Source: Anaerolineales bacterium | Lineage (GTDB): Bacteria > Chloroflexota > Anaerolineae > Anaerolineales > UBA6668 | Assembly: GCA_020630175.1 (NCBI GenBank) | Contig: JAHDBW010000011.1 | Coordinates: 14,081 to 47,509 of the forward strand | Length of the DNA stretch: 33,429 nucleotides | Direction: 5' to 3' | Shown here: positions 16,866 through 25,611 of the stretch, piece by piece | Layout: every line of letters starts with the position of its first letter | Numbering within the stretch: position 1 is the stretch's first letter | Program-made: the position numbers and the translations under genes | The notes under the pieces: model-generated | What the model saw: the letters and a program-made list of their open reading frames with translations, nothing else | Databases searched by the model: none | Told to the model about the DNA's origin: nothing

Positions 16866-17414
16866 TTGAATAGCAAAACTCCTGGCTCAGACGTAAACGC
16901 GTCTGGGCCAGATTTATTTCTGATTGGTAAGCTCACAAAGCCTCATGGGCTGAATGGTGAGATTACTTTATATTATTCTTCACCGCACCCAATCTATTTA
17001 GACGGTGTGGATGTGCTGTACATTGGGCGCAAGCAAACCCCAATGACGTTGTTAAGCTTTCGTCCGCATCAAGGCCGCAGTTTATTGCGACTTGAGGGCG
17101 TGAAGTACCGTGATCAGGCTGAAGCGCTTCGGGGCGCGGAAGTCTATGCCGATCGTAACCAGCTTGGTGATCTAGAAGAAGATGAATTCTATGTCCGCGA
17201 CCTGATTGGGGCTACGGTGACATTGGTAGACGGGGCGCTATTAGGTACGCTCAAGGATGTGATTTACACCGGTGCCAATGACGTGTATGTGGTTGCGCGT
17301 GAAGGTAAAGCTGACGCCTTACTGCCTGCAATTCATCAAGTTATCAAGCGCATTGACCTTGAAGAAAACGTGATTGAAGTTGCGCTAATGCCGGGGCTGC
17401 TGCCCGACGACTAA
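16866..17414 (+). CDS. rimM: Ribosome maturation factor RimM
   Basis: IGKLTKPHGLNGEI, GVKYRDQAEALRGAEVYADR, EDEFYVRDLIGATV, LPAIHQVIKRID; TTG start. Confidence 0.94.
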   Translation: MNSKTPGSDVNASGPDLFLIGKLTKPHGLNGEITLYYSSPHPIYLDGVDVLYIGRKQTPMTLLSFRPHQGRSLLRLEGVKYRDQAEALRGAEVYADRNQLGDLEEDEFYVRDLIGATVTLVDGALLGTLKDVIYTGANDVYVVAREGKADALLPAIHQVIKRIDLEENVIEVALMPGLLPDD

Positions 17415-17455
17415 GTCATTTGCTAATGCAAATGTTCTATGGTTGCGTTGACATC

Positions 17456-17543
17456 AACTTTTAGGCTGTGATATTCTTCGCGAGGCTAGTGCATTTAGAA
17501 TTTAGACCTTTATCAAAAAAATTGATACATCAATCTAAAAGTT
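17456..17543. repeat. Nested inverted repeats in the rimM-dprA intergenic region
   Basis: Outer arms AACTTTTAG (17456-17464) / CTAAAAGTT (17535-17543); inner ATTGAT-AC-ATCAAT (17521-17534). Confidence 0.5.
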
Positions 17544-17642
17544 AATGCGTTTCGTTTGGGTGTTTGGTACACGCAAGCGTCTGTATTACTTGTAAAAGTG
17601 TTTGGGTAGTGTGATTTTAGAGAACGCTTTTCATAAATCGCT

Positions 17643-18782
17643 TTGAACAACAAAAAGGCCGTTTTACGGCCTATTTTTTTTCAATTCCCAATGACAACTT
17701 CTACAAATTATTGGTTAGGATTCAATCTTACAAAAGGGCTTGGCCCAGCGCGTATCCGGGCGCTTATTGACTATTTTGGCTCTGCTGAATTGGCTTGGCA
17801 GGCTAGCGAGACCGATCTTGTTACGGCTGGCTTAGATAAACGCACGCGCAATTCGCTGCTAAAAGCACGTGACGCGCTAGATCTAACGCTGGTGCGTGAT
17901 CGGGTTGATCAAATTGGGGTCAATCTATATCACTGGCAAAAAGCTGACTATCCCGTTCGGTTACGCGATGTTGTGGATAGCCCGCCGCTGTTATATGCCA
18001 AAGGGGCACTAACAGATGCTGATCAGTGGGCTGTTGCACTGGTTGGCACACGCAATGCCACCCGTTACGGGCGCGACGTGGCGCGAGAATTAGCAATGGC
18101 GCTCGCCAAGCAAGGCGTGACGATTGTGAGTGGCTTAGCACGGGGTATCGACACAATTGCCCATCAGGCTGCCTTAGATGCAGGTGGCCGAACGGTGGCC
18201 GTTTTAGGCTGTGGTGTGGATGTTGACTATCCACCAGAAAATCGCAAACTCGCGGCTGCGATTGCACAGTCCGGCGCGGTGATTAGTGATTATCCGCTGG
18301 GTACGAAGCCAGATGCAAAGAATTTCCCACCTCGCAATCGCATTATTAGTGGGCTTTCACTGGCCACGGTTGTCATTGAAGCCGGTTCACGCAGTGGGGC
18401 GCTCATTACCGCCGACTTTGCCGCTGAGCACGGCCGCGATGTGTTCGCGGTGCCGGGTAGTATTTATAGCAAGCAGAGCGCTGGTCCAAATCGGTTGATC
18501 CGATCTGGCGCAACGCCAGTGCTTTCCGTAGACGATATTTTGAATGAATTGGATCTGCGGGCTGCAACTGAGCACAAAGCAGCGCGTGAAAAATTACCAA
18601 CAACAGATATTGAAAATATTCTCATTGAATGTCTGCGGGCAGAGCCTTTACAAGCTGATGAATTGAGTATTTTGGCCGGTTTGCCAATCGCAGATACGAC
18701 CAGTACCTTGACAATGCTTGAATTAAAAGGATATGTTCGTAATCTAGGTGGGATGCAATATGCGCTAATCAATTGGCGCTAA
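17643..18782 (+). CDS. dprA: DNA-processing protein DprA/Smf (likely true start ATG at 17691)
   Basis: VALVGTRNATRYGRDVARELA, GLARGIDTIAHQAAL, LGCGVDVDYPPENRKL, FPPRNRIISGLS, VIEAGSRSGALITADFAAEHGRDVFAVPG. The ORF-track start overlaps the terminator hairpin. Confidence 0.96.
   Translation: MNNKKAVLRPIFFQFPMTTSTNYWLGFNLTKGLGPARIRALIDYFGSAELAWQASETDLVTAGLDKRTRNSLLKARDALDLTLVRDRVDQIGVNLYHWQKADYPVRLRDVVDSPPLLYAKGALTDADQWAVALVGTRNATRYGRDVARELAMALAKQGVTIVSGLARGIDTIAHQAALDAGGRTVAVLGCGVDVDYPPENRKLAAAIAQSGAVISDYPLGTKPDAKNFPPRNRIISGLSLATVVIEAGSRSGALITADFAAEHGRDVFAVPGSIYSKQSAGPNRLIRSGATPVLSVDDILNELDLRAATEHKAAREKLPTTDIENILIECLRAEPLQADELSILAGLPIADTTSTLTMLELKGYVRNLGGMQYALINWR
17656..17681 (+). terminator. 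Intrinsic-terminator-like hairpin immediately upstream of dprA
   Basis: AGGCCGT-TTT-ACGGCCT followed by ATTTTTTTT, ending about 10 nt before ATG 17691. Confidence 0.75.
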
Positions 18783-18828
18783 GCAGTCTTTTATTAAAGA
18801 AGCACGCATCATATATAAAAGAAAAACT

Positions 18829-19914
18829 ATGAGTAAAAATCCAATTTACGCCGTTATTATGGCGGGTGGTACTGGCACACGCTTATGGCCACTATCGCGT
18901 CAAAAAACTCCAAAACAAACGCTTGCCGTTAATTCAGACCGCAGCTTGTTCCAACTGGCCGTTGACCGAGTAATGCCAATTTTGCCAGTTGAGCAAATTT
19001 TGGTGATCACTGCCAGCAAGATGGCCGCAATTCTGGCGGAACAAGTGCCAGAGATCCCAGCGCAAAATTACATTATTGAGCCTAGCGGACGCGGGACGGC
19101 TCCGGCGATTGCGCTTGGCGCTGCGGTTGCAGAGCACCTAGCTGGCCAAGACGCCACAATTATTTGCCTCGCGGCTGATCACTATATTGAAGACGTTGCT
19201 GGCTTTCAGCAGGCCTTGATGGCTGCCGTAGAAGTGGCAGAACGTGGGTCAATTGTTACACTAGGTATTCAGCCAACGCATGCCGCGACCGGGTTTGGCT
19301 ATATTGAATCGGGTGCTGAATTAGAAAGTGCCAACGGGCAGGGCGTGCTGGAAACGGTCAAGTTCAAAGAAAAACCAACATTAGATGTCGCGCAAGCGCT
19401 GGTGGCAGACGGTAAACACTTCTGGAATTCAGGGATGTTTATTTGGTCTACTGCGCGTGTTAAGGCTGAATTCGAACGACAGTTGCCTGAAACGGCAGCA
19501 CTCGTTGATAAAGTGCGCGATGTGATTGGCTCCGATGCGTTATATCCAGTACTCAATGCGCTTTGGCCAAATGTGCCCAATGAAACCATTGACTATGGCA
19601 TTATGGAAGGGGCAGATGACATTGCCGTTGTGCCAATCAACGTTGGTTGGAATGATGTGGGTAGCTGGTCAGCTATTTTTGACGTCATGGACCGTAGCGC
19701 CGCCGACAATGCTGTGCGCGACGGTGAACACATTGCAATTAACACAACAAACACCTTAGTGCAGTCTAAAAAACTGATTGCAACCATTGGTGTAGACAAC
19801 TTGGTCATTATTGATACTGACGATGCGCTACTAATTTGTGCTAAAGATCAAGCACAGAATGTCAAACAGGTTGTCGATCAACTCAAAGCAAACAAACGAA
19901 CAGACCTCTACTAG
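18829..19914 (+). CDS. manC: Mannose-1-phosphate guanylyltransferase (sugar nucleotidyltransferase)
   Basis: IYAVIMAGGTGTRLWPLSRQKTPKQTL, GRGTAPAIALGA, FKEKP, WNSGMFIW, TIDYGIME, VPINVGWNDVGSWSAI. Confidence 0.93.
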   Translation: MSKNPIYAVIMAGGTGTRLWPLSRQKTPKQTLAVNSDRSLFQLAVDRVMPILPVEQILVITASKMAAILAEQVPEIPAQNYIIEPSGRGTAPAIALGAAVAEHLAGQDATIICLAADHYIEDVAGFQQALMAAVEVAERGSIVTLGIQPTHAATGFGYIESGAELESANGQGVLETVKFKEKPTLDVAQALVADGKHFWNSGMFIWSTARVKAEFERQLPETAALVDKVRDVIGSDALYPVLNALWPNVPNETIDYGIMEGADDIAVVPINVGWNDVGSWSAIFDVMDRSAADNAVRDGEHIAINTTNTLVQSKKLIATIGVDNLVIIDTDDALLICAKDQAQNVKQVVDQLKANKRTDLY

Positions 19915-19972
19915 TTTTTGTGAACTAGATGCGTGTTGAAAAGTTCGTAAATTAAAAAAGCAGCTAAATTAA

Positions 19973-22318
19973 ATGGAAGCATATTGCGTAAAGTGTAAAA
20001 CCAAACGAGAGATCACTGAAGCGGAAGCAACGTTTACTAAGCAAGCAGTCGCGGCAACGCGTGGTGTTTGTGGCGTTTGTGGCACAAAGGTCTTTAGAAT
20101 GGGGCGCACCCCGGCTCATGAAGGGCTAACCCCACCTGTTGTGGTTTCAAAGAAATCTAAAAAAGCACCACCACGCCGTAGTGGCAACTTGGTGATTGTG
20201 GAATCTCCAGCCAAAGCCAAAACCATTGGCCGTTACTTAGGCAAAGGCTACAAAGTAAAAGCTTCCATGGGGCACGTGCGCGATTTGCTGCGCTCGCAGC
20301 TTTCTGTTGATGTTGATAACAACTATCAGCCAAAGTATCGGGTGCCAAATGAACGACGCGACACGATCAAAGAATTGAAAGCTGATGTTCAGAAAGCAAA
20401 GCTTGTGTATCTCGCAACTGACCTTGACCGCGAAGGGGAAGCAATCGCGTGGCACCTAATGGAAGCCACCGAGTTAGAACCGGAGCGCGCAAAACGGGTC
20501 AAGTTTGATGAAATTACACCAGACGCCATTAAGGCCGCGTTCGATAAGTCAACTGACTTAGACATGAACCTTGTCAATGCACAGCAAGCGCGGCGCATTT
20601 TGGACCGTTTGGTAGGGTACTCACTTAGCCCATTGCTTTGGGCAAAAGTTCGTGGCCGGCTGTCTGCCGGGCGCGTGCAGTCGGTTGCCGTGCGTTTGAT
20701 TGTTGAACGCGAACGCGAAATTGATAACTTCAACCCAACTGAGTATTGGTCGATTGGCGCAATGCTTGATAAATTGCCTGGTGCAGCAGGCAAGCACAAG
20801 CCATTCTTGGCTCGCTTGCGCCGTGTGGGCAAAAAGACTGTCGGCATGGAAAAAGACGTGCCGCTAGGATCTGAAGCTGAAGTGTTGCCAATTTTGGCCG
20901 ACCTTGAGAAAGCGAATTGGCATGTTGGTAAAGTAAAACGTGGTGAACGTCAGCGCCGTCCGTCAGCGCCGTTTACTACGAGTACATTGCAACAAGAAGC
21001 GGCGCGTAAGCTCAACTTTACAACCCGCCGCACTATGGCAATTGCGCAACAACTGTATGAAGGGATAGACGTTGGTGCCGGTGAACCGGTTGGTCTTATT
21101 ACCTACATGCGTACAGATAGCGTCAGCATTAGCAAGCAAGCACAAGGCGAAGCTAAAGATTACGTTGTAAAACGTTTTGGCAAGGGCTTTGTTCCAGCTG
21201 AACCGCCAGAATACAAAACGCGGGCAAAATCTGCGCAAGAAGCGCACGAAGCGATTCGCCCAACGTCTGTATTACGCGATCCAGCAGCAATCAAAGATAA
21301 ACTTTCACGCGATCAGTTCCGGTTGTATCAACTGGTTTGGCAGCGTTTCTTGGCTAGCCAAATGTCAAATGCCGTTTATGACACGCTCAGCGTGGACATT
21401 ATGGCAAATAACGATGCGGAATATACGTTTCGGGCCAGTGGTTCCTATATCAAATTCCAAGGCTTCCTAATTGTCTATGAAGAAGCTGTAGATGAAGATG
21501 CCGTCAAGAAACAAGACGAAGACACCGGTGCCATTCCGCCGTTGGATGAGCAAGAAGTGCTGGGCCTCAACAAATTGCTGCCAGAACAACACTTTACGCA
21601 ACCACCACCACGCTTTACAGAAGCATCGCTAGTGCGGGCGCTTGAAGAGCATGGCATTGGCCGTCCTTCTACCTATGCACCGATTATTTCTACAGTGCAA
21701 AACCGTGGGTATGTGACTCGCGAAGATAAGCGTCTGTATCCAACGGAAACCGGCATGGTTGTAAATGACTTGCTTGTTGACCACTTTGCAAATGTGCTTG
21801 AAATGGGCTTTACGGCTGAAATGGAAAGCAATTTAGATAAAGTTGCCTCAGGCGAACGCGAATGGCAACCGTTGATCCATGAATTCTATGCACCATTTTC
21901 TGCGCAGGTTGAAGTTGCCCGCGAGAAAATGCCAAAAGTGGCTGCGGAGCCAGAAAAAGTTGGGCGCGCCTGTCCGAAGTGTGAACATGATCTGATTGTG
22001 CGCTTTGGCCGCTATGGCAAGTTCATTGGCTGTTCTGACTTCCCGAATTGCCGTCACATTGAACCATGGCTAGAAAAGATCGGTGTCAGTTGCCCGAATG
22101 ACAAAGGCGAGATTGTAGAGCGTAAAACCAAGAAAGGGCGCATCTTCTACGGATGTGCAAATTATCCAGAGTGTGAATGGAATTCTTGGAAGAAGCCGCT
22201 TCCAACACCGTGCCCAAATTGCCAAGGATTGTTGATTATCAAAAATCGTCAAGAAGCAATTTGTGACAACTGTGAAAACCGATATCCGCTGGGTGAAGTC
22301 ACACCAGAAAAAGCGTAA
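19973..22318 (+). CDS. topA: DNA topoisomerase I (type IA) with an N-terminal Cys4-type extension and C-terminal zinc ribbons
   Basis: LVIVESPAKAKTIGRYLGKGYKVKASMGHVRDL, LATDLDREGEAIAWHL, YMRTDSVSIS, EAHEAIRPT; C-terminal CPKCEHDLIVRFGRYGKFIGCSDFPNC motifs; N-terminal YCVKCKTKREI...CGVCGTK. Confidence 0.96.
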   Translation: MEAYCVKCKTKREITEAEATFTKQAVAATRGVCGVCGTKVFRMGRTPAHEGLTPPVVVSKKSKKAPPRRSGNLVIVESPAKAKTIGRYLGKGYKVKASMGHVRDLLRSQLSVDVDNNYQPKYRVPNERRDTIKELKADVQKAKLVYLATDLDREGEAIAWHLMEATELEPERAKRVKFDEITPDAIKAAFDKSTDLDMNLVNAQQARRILDRLVGYSLSPLLWAKVRGRLSAGRVQSVAVRLIVEREREIDNFNPTEYWSIGAMLDKLPGAAGKHKPFLARLRRVGKKTVGMEKDVPLGSEAEVLPILADLEKANWHVGKVKRGERQRRPSAPFTTSTLQQEAARKLNFTTRRTMAIAQQLYEGIDVGAGEPVGLITYMRTDSVSISKQAQGEAKDYVVKRFGKGFVPAEPPEYKTRAKSAQEAHEAIRPTSVLRDPAAIKDKLSRDQFRLYQLVWQRFLASQMSNAVYDTLSVDIMANNDAEYTFRASGSYIKFQGFLIVYEEAVDEDAVKKQDEDTGAIPPLDEQEVLGLNKLLPEQHFTQPPPRFTEASLVRALEEHGIGRPSTYAPIISTVQNRGYVTREDKRLYPTETGMVVNDLLVDHFANVLEMGFTAEMESNLDKVASGEREWQPLIHEFYAPFSAQVEVAREKMPKVAAEPEKVGRACPKCEHDLIVRFGRYGKFIGCSDFPNCRHIEPWLEKIGVSCPNDKGEIVERKTKKGRIFYGCANYPECEWNSWKKPLPTPCPNCQGLLIIKNRQEAICDNCENRYPLGEVTPEKA

Positions 22319-22573
22319 TTAAAACGAAACGGCTGTAAATCCTAGCTTTGACGTTGGGATTTGGTTTGAGTTGCACTGAATTGTTGCGAATTTCAGCTAA
22401 ATCAGTATCATAGGGTAGGCTGAGGCGCTGTCCTTAATTGTTGTGGTCTTTTTCTTGCAACATAGTAGAGCGCAGTGCTGAGTCAAACATCAGCGAAAAT
22501 CTGTTTAGAACCTTCAATCGTATTGGTATCTAAACACAAAAATGTGGAGTAATCATTTTTACTGAGGAAAATT

Positions 22574-23698
22574 ATGGAGCGACTAAAAACCTTTATGGAA
22601 AGTAAGTTTGGTCTGGCACCTGGACTCGCTGGTGTTGTGCTTGGCTTGATTTTTGGCCTGATTATTGGGTGGGGCGTATGGCCTGTCCAATGGGTTGATG
22701 CTGGCCCAGAACACTTACGCTCAGATTTCCAAAGCGATTGGGTTCGTTTTTCTGTTGATGAATTTCAACGCACTGGCGACCAAGAAATGCTAGCCAAGCG
22801 GATTGGCCGGTTTGGCGAAGACTCTAATGAAGTTTTTGAAGCTGCCAAAAGCAGCGCCTCACCAGAAGAGCTTGGCCGCTTAGACGCCGCAATTTCTGAT
22901 GTCAATGCGACTTTAGAAAACGCCGGTGCTGGAATGGTTGATGATGTACAAGCAACAGGTGAAGGCCTGATGAGCCGCTTGCGGTTGCCGCTCTTCCTAT
23001 GTGGCTTATTGATTTTCCTTGGGTTGCTTGGTGTAGGGGGCTGGTTCCTGGCGTCTACCAATCGCAACCGAACGCGCCGTAGTAGCCGTCCGTCTGCATC
23101 TTCAACTGAGTATCCAAGTGATAACGGGCTGGAATCGTTTGAATCTGACATGACAGATATTGATTACGATCTGCCACCAGCTGATGACGCCATGGCTGCC
23201 CCTTATGACGACGCTGTTACCAGCGCTCCGGCTGTACCAGCTGCCGTTGGGCAAGACGTAAAACAATTTATGACCACCTACATGCTAGGTGATGATCTAT
23301 ATGATGACTCATTCACAATTGATGACGCAACTGGCGACTTCCTAGGTGAGTGTGGCGTTGGGATCTCCGAAACCGTTGGCGTCGGCGAACCAAAGAAAGT
23401 CTCTGCGTTTGAAGTCTGGCTGTTTGATAAAAACGATATTCGCACCGTTACCAAGGTTGTGATGAGCGAACATGCGTATTTGGATGAAGGTCTGAAATCA
23501 AAATTGTCTGCCAAGGGTGAGCCAATCTTGGCACAACCGGGTGAAACAATCATGCTGGAAACAGCGACCTTGCAAATTGCGGCACGGATTGTAGAAATGG
23601 ATTACGGCGCTGGCCCATTGCCAGATAACTCTTACTTTGAGCGCATGACTGTTGAACTGTCAGCGTGGAAGAAAGACGGCGTTGAACCAACCGCATAA
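22574..23698 (+). CDS. Conserved-looking membrane protein of unknown function (two TMs, acidic linker, C-terminal domain)
   Basis: TM GLAGVVLGLIFGLIIGWGVWPV, helical region, TM LFLCGLLIFLGLLGVGGWFLA, acidic linker, globular C-domain (VKQFMTTYMLGDDLYDDSFTID...). Confidence 0.8.
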   Translation: MERLKTFMESKFGLAPGLAGVVLGLIFGLIIGWGVWPVQWVDAGPEHLRSDFQSDWVRFSVDEFQRTGDQEMLAKRIGRFGEDSNEVFEAAKSSASPEELGRLDAAISDVNATLENAGAGMVDDVQATGEGLMSRLRLPLFLCGLLIFLGLLGVGGWFLASTNRNRTRRSSRPSASSTEYPSDNGLESFESDMTDIDYDLPPADDAMAAPYDDAVTSAPAVPAAVGQDVKQFMTTYMLGDDLYDDSFTIDDATGDFLGECGVGISETVGVGEPKKVSAFEVWLFDKNDIRTVTKVVMSEHAYLDEGLKSKLSAKGEPILAQPGETIMLETATLQIAARIVEMDYGAGPLPDNSYFERMTVELSAWKKDGVEPTA

Positions 23699-23718
23699 GC
23701 AGTAGTCTTGTAAAAAAC

Positions 23719-23748
23719 AAAAGGCCGATCAGTTGTGATCGGCCTTTT
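23719..23748. terminator. Bidirectional intrinsic terminator between convergent genes
   Basis: AAAAGGCCGATC...GATCGGCCTTTTT between the 22574-23698 gene (+) and greA (-). Confidence 0.9.
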
Positions 23749-23783
23749 TGCTTTAAGTGCGTCGTGTTTTGCTAAGCGGGGGG

Positions 23784-24248
23784 TTATTCTATCTTTAGAA
23801 CTTTGAACTTGATTTTGCCGCCGGGCGTTTCAGCGACTACTTTTTCGCCTTTCTTTGCACCGACTAGTGCTTTGCCAATGGCCGATTCGTTTGAGATCAA
23901 ACCGGCAGTTGGGTCGGCTTCAGTTGCGCCAACAATTTTATAGACTTCAGGCTCTTCGCCGCTTTCCCGAATGGTTACGGTGTTGCCAATTGAGACCATG
24001 TCTGGATCTGCATTTTCAATAATCACTGCTGAAAGGATCATCTCTTCAATTTCTTGAATGCGGCCTTCTAAAAACCCTTGCTCCTCTTTACAGGCAATGT
24101 AGTCGGCATTTTCTTTGAGATCACCCATTTGAATGGCTTCTCGCAAGCGAACAGATAAATCAGGGCGCTTTACGTTAATAAGCTCTTCTAATTCTGCTTT
24201 GATATTTTCAAGCCCTTCGGGCGTTAGGTATACGTCTTTACGCATCAT
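23784..24248 (-). CDS. greA: Transcription elongation factor GreA
   Basis: YLTPEGLENIKAELEELINVKRPDLSVRLREAIQMGDLKENADYIACKEEQGFLEGRIQEIE...ISNESAIGKALVGAKKGEKV. Confidence 0.97.
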   Translation of the reverse strand: MMRKDVYLTPEGLENIKAELEELINVKRPDLSVRLREAIQMGDLKENADYIACKEEQGFLEGRIQEIEEMILSAVIIENADPDMVSIGNTVTIRESGEEPEVYKIVGATEADPTAGLISNESAIGKALVGAKKGEKVVAETPGGKIKFKVLKIE

Positions 24249-24336
24249 TACTCCTACAATCGGCTGCTTATAAATCGGTAGAACAATACAGCTCTTACCT
24301 GTGGCAGCCAGATAAATTACAAACTAAATAAACCAC

Positions 24337-25515
24337 TCAGGCGCGGGTGTTTGGGTCGAACATTTTCGCGTGCTCTTGCAGTGCATAACGGTCTGTCATG
24401 CCTGCTAAGTAATCACAAACGGTTCGTTCTAGACCACGTTTGGCAATATGTGCCTGTGCGCTTGGTGGTAATTGACTAGGTTCGCTCACAAACGCGTGAA
24501 ACAACTCAGATAAAAACTTTTCAGCTTTTTTCTGCATTCTGACGACGCGCCAATGGCGATACATATTCTGGTATAGAAATCGTTTTAACTCTCGGTGTGC
24601 TGTCCTAATTTCCTCCGAGAGGCCAATTACATTATACGGCAGTTCCTGTAGTTCTAGGGCTGACGTTGCGCCGCTTTCCGCTATACGGCTGGCGGTTGTG
24701 TTGATTACATCACTCACAACAATACCAACCAGCTTGCGAATAACGCGGTGCCGATCTAGTTCTGTCAGCCGTTGGCTCGATAAGCCTAGCTCATTCAGCA
24801 CCCGATCCCACAAAATAACGCCATCAATTTGCTCGGCTTGCAGCACGCCAGAGCGTAAACCATCGTCGAGATCAGACGTGGTGTAGGCCAGTTCGTCTGC
24901 TAAGTCAGCAATTTGCGCTTCAATGGTGGCGCGCAATTCTGGGTTGAATTTAGCAGCATTCTTTTTCTTGGCCGCGTTTTCATGTTTGACAATGCCTTCC
25001 AGCACTTCCCAAGACAGATTTAGCCCATCGTAAAACGGATAGCGTTTTTCAAGCTTGGTGACAATGCGTAGGCTTTGCTTGTTGTGTTCAAAGCCGCCGT
25101 GTCCTTGCATCAGCGCATCCAACACATACTCGCCGGAATGCCCAAAAGGCGGGTGGCCTAGATCATGGGATAGACAGATGGCTTCGACCAAATCTTGATT
25201 GACGCCTAAAGCGCGCGCAATGCTGCGCCCAAACTGGGCCACTTCTAACGTATGCGTGAGGCGCGTGCGGTAATAGTCGCCTTCAGAATTTACAAAGACT
25301 TGCGTTTTGTATTCCAAGCGCCGAAACGCAGTGGTGTGCAAAATGCGTTCTCTATCGCGTTGAAAGCGCGTGCGATAGGCAGGCTCTTCTTCGGCGTAAG
25401 CGCGGCCCTGCGAGGCGCTGCTCTTGAAGCCAAACGGGGCAAGCGTCAAGACTTCGTGTTGTTCGAGATCGGTGCGTGAAAAGTACATGGTCTGTAAATG
25501 CAAACCGAGTTTCAC
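24337..25515 (-). CDS. dgt: Deoxyguanosinetriphosphate triphosphohydrolase-like HD-domain protein
   Basis: RTRFQRDRERILHTTAFRRLEYKTQVF, RTRLTHTLEVAQFGRSIARALG, AICLSHDLGHPPFGHSGE, DLADELAYTTSDLDDGL. Confidence 0.93.
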   Translation of the reverse strand: MKLGLHLQTMYFSRTDLEQHEVLTLAPFGFKSSASQGRAYAEEEPAYRTRFQRDRERILHTTAFRRLEYKTQVFVNSEGDYYRTRLTHTLEVAQFGRSIARALGVNQDLVEAICLSHDLGHPPFGHSGEYVLDALMQGHGGFEHNKQSLRIVTKLEKRYPFYDGLNLSWEVLEGIVKHENAAKKKNAAKFNPELRATIEAQIADLADELAYTTSDLDDGLRSGVLQAEQIDGVILWDRVLNELGLSSQRLTELDRHRVIRKLVGIVVSDVINTTASRIAESGATSALELQELPYNVIGLSEEIRTAHRELKRFLYQNMYRHWRVVRMQKKAEKFLSELFHAFVSEPSQLPPSAQAHIAKRGLERTVCDYLAGMTDRYALQEHAKMFDPNTRA

Positions 25516-25611
25516 AGTTCTCCGAAACGGACTGGAAACTCGGGCACTTTCAGTCTAGCACTCTGCTGATTTTGTTGTCAACTTAGTGCAATGTGCGTTG
25601 CGAACGCCTGT

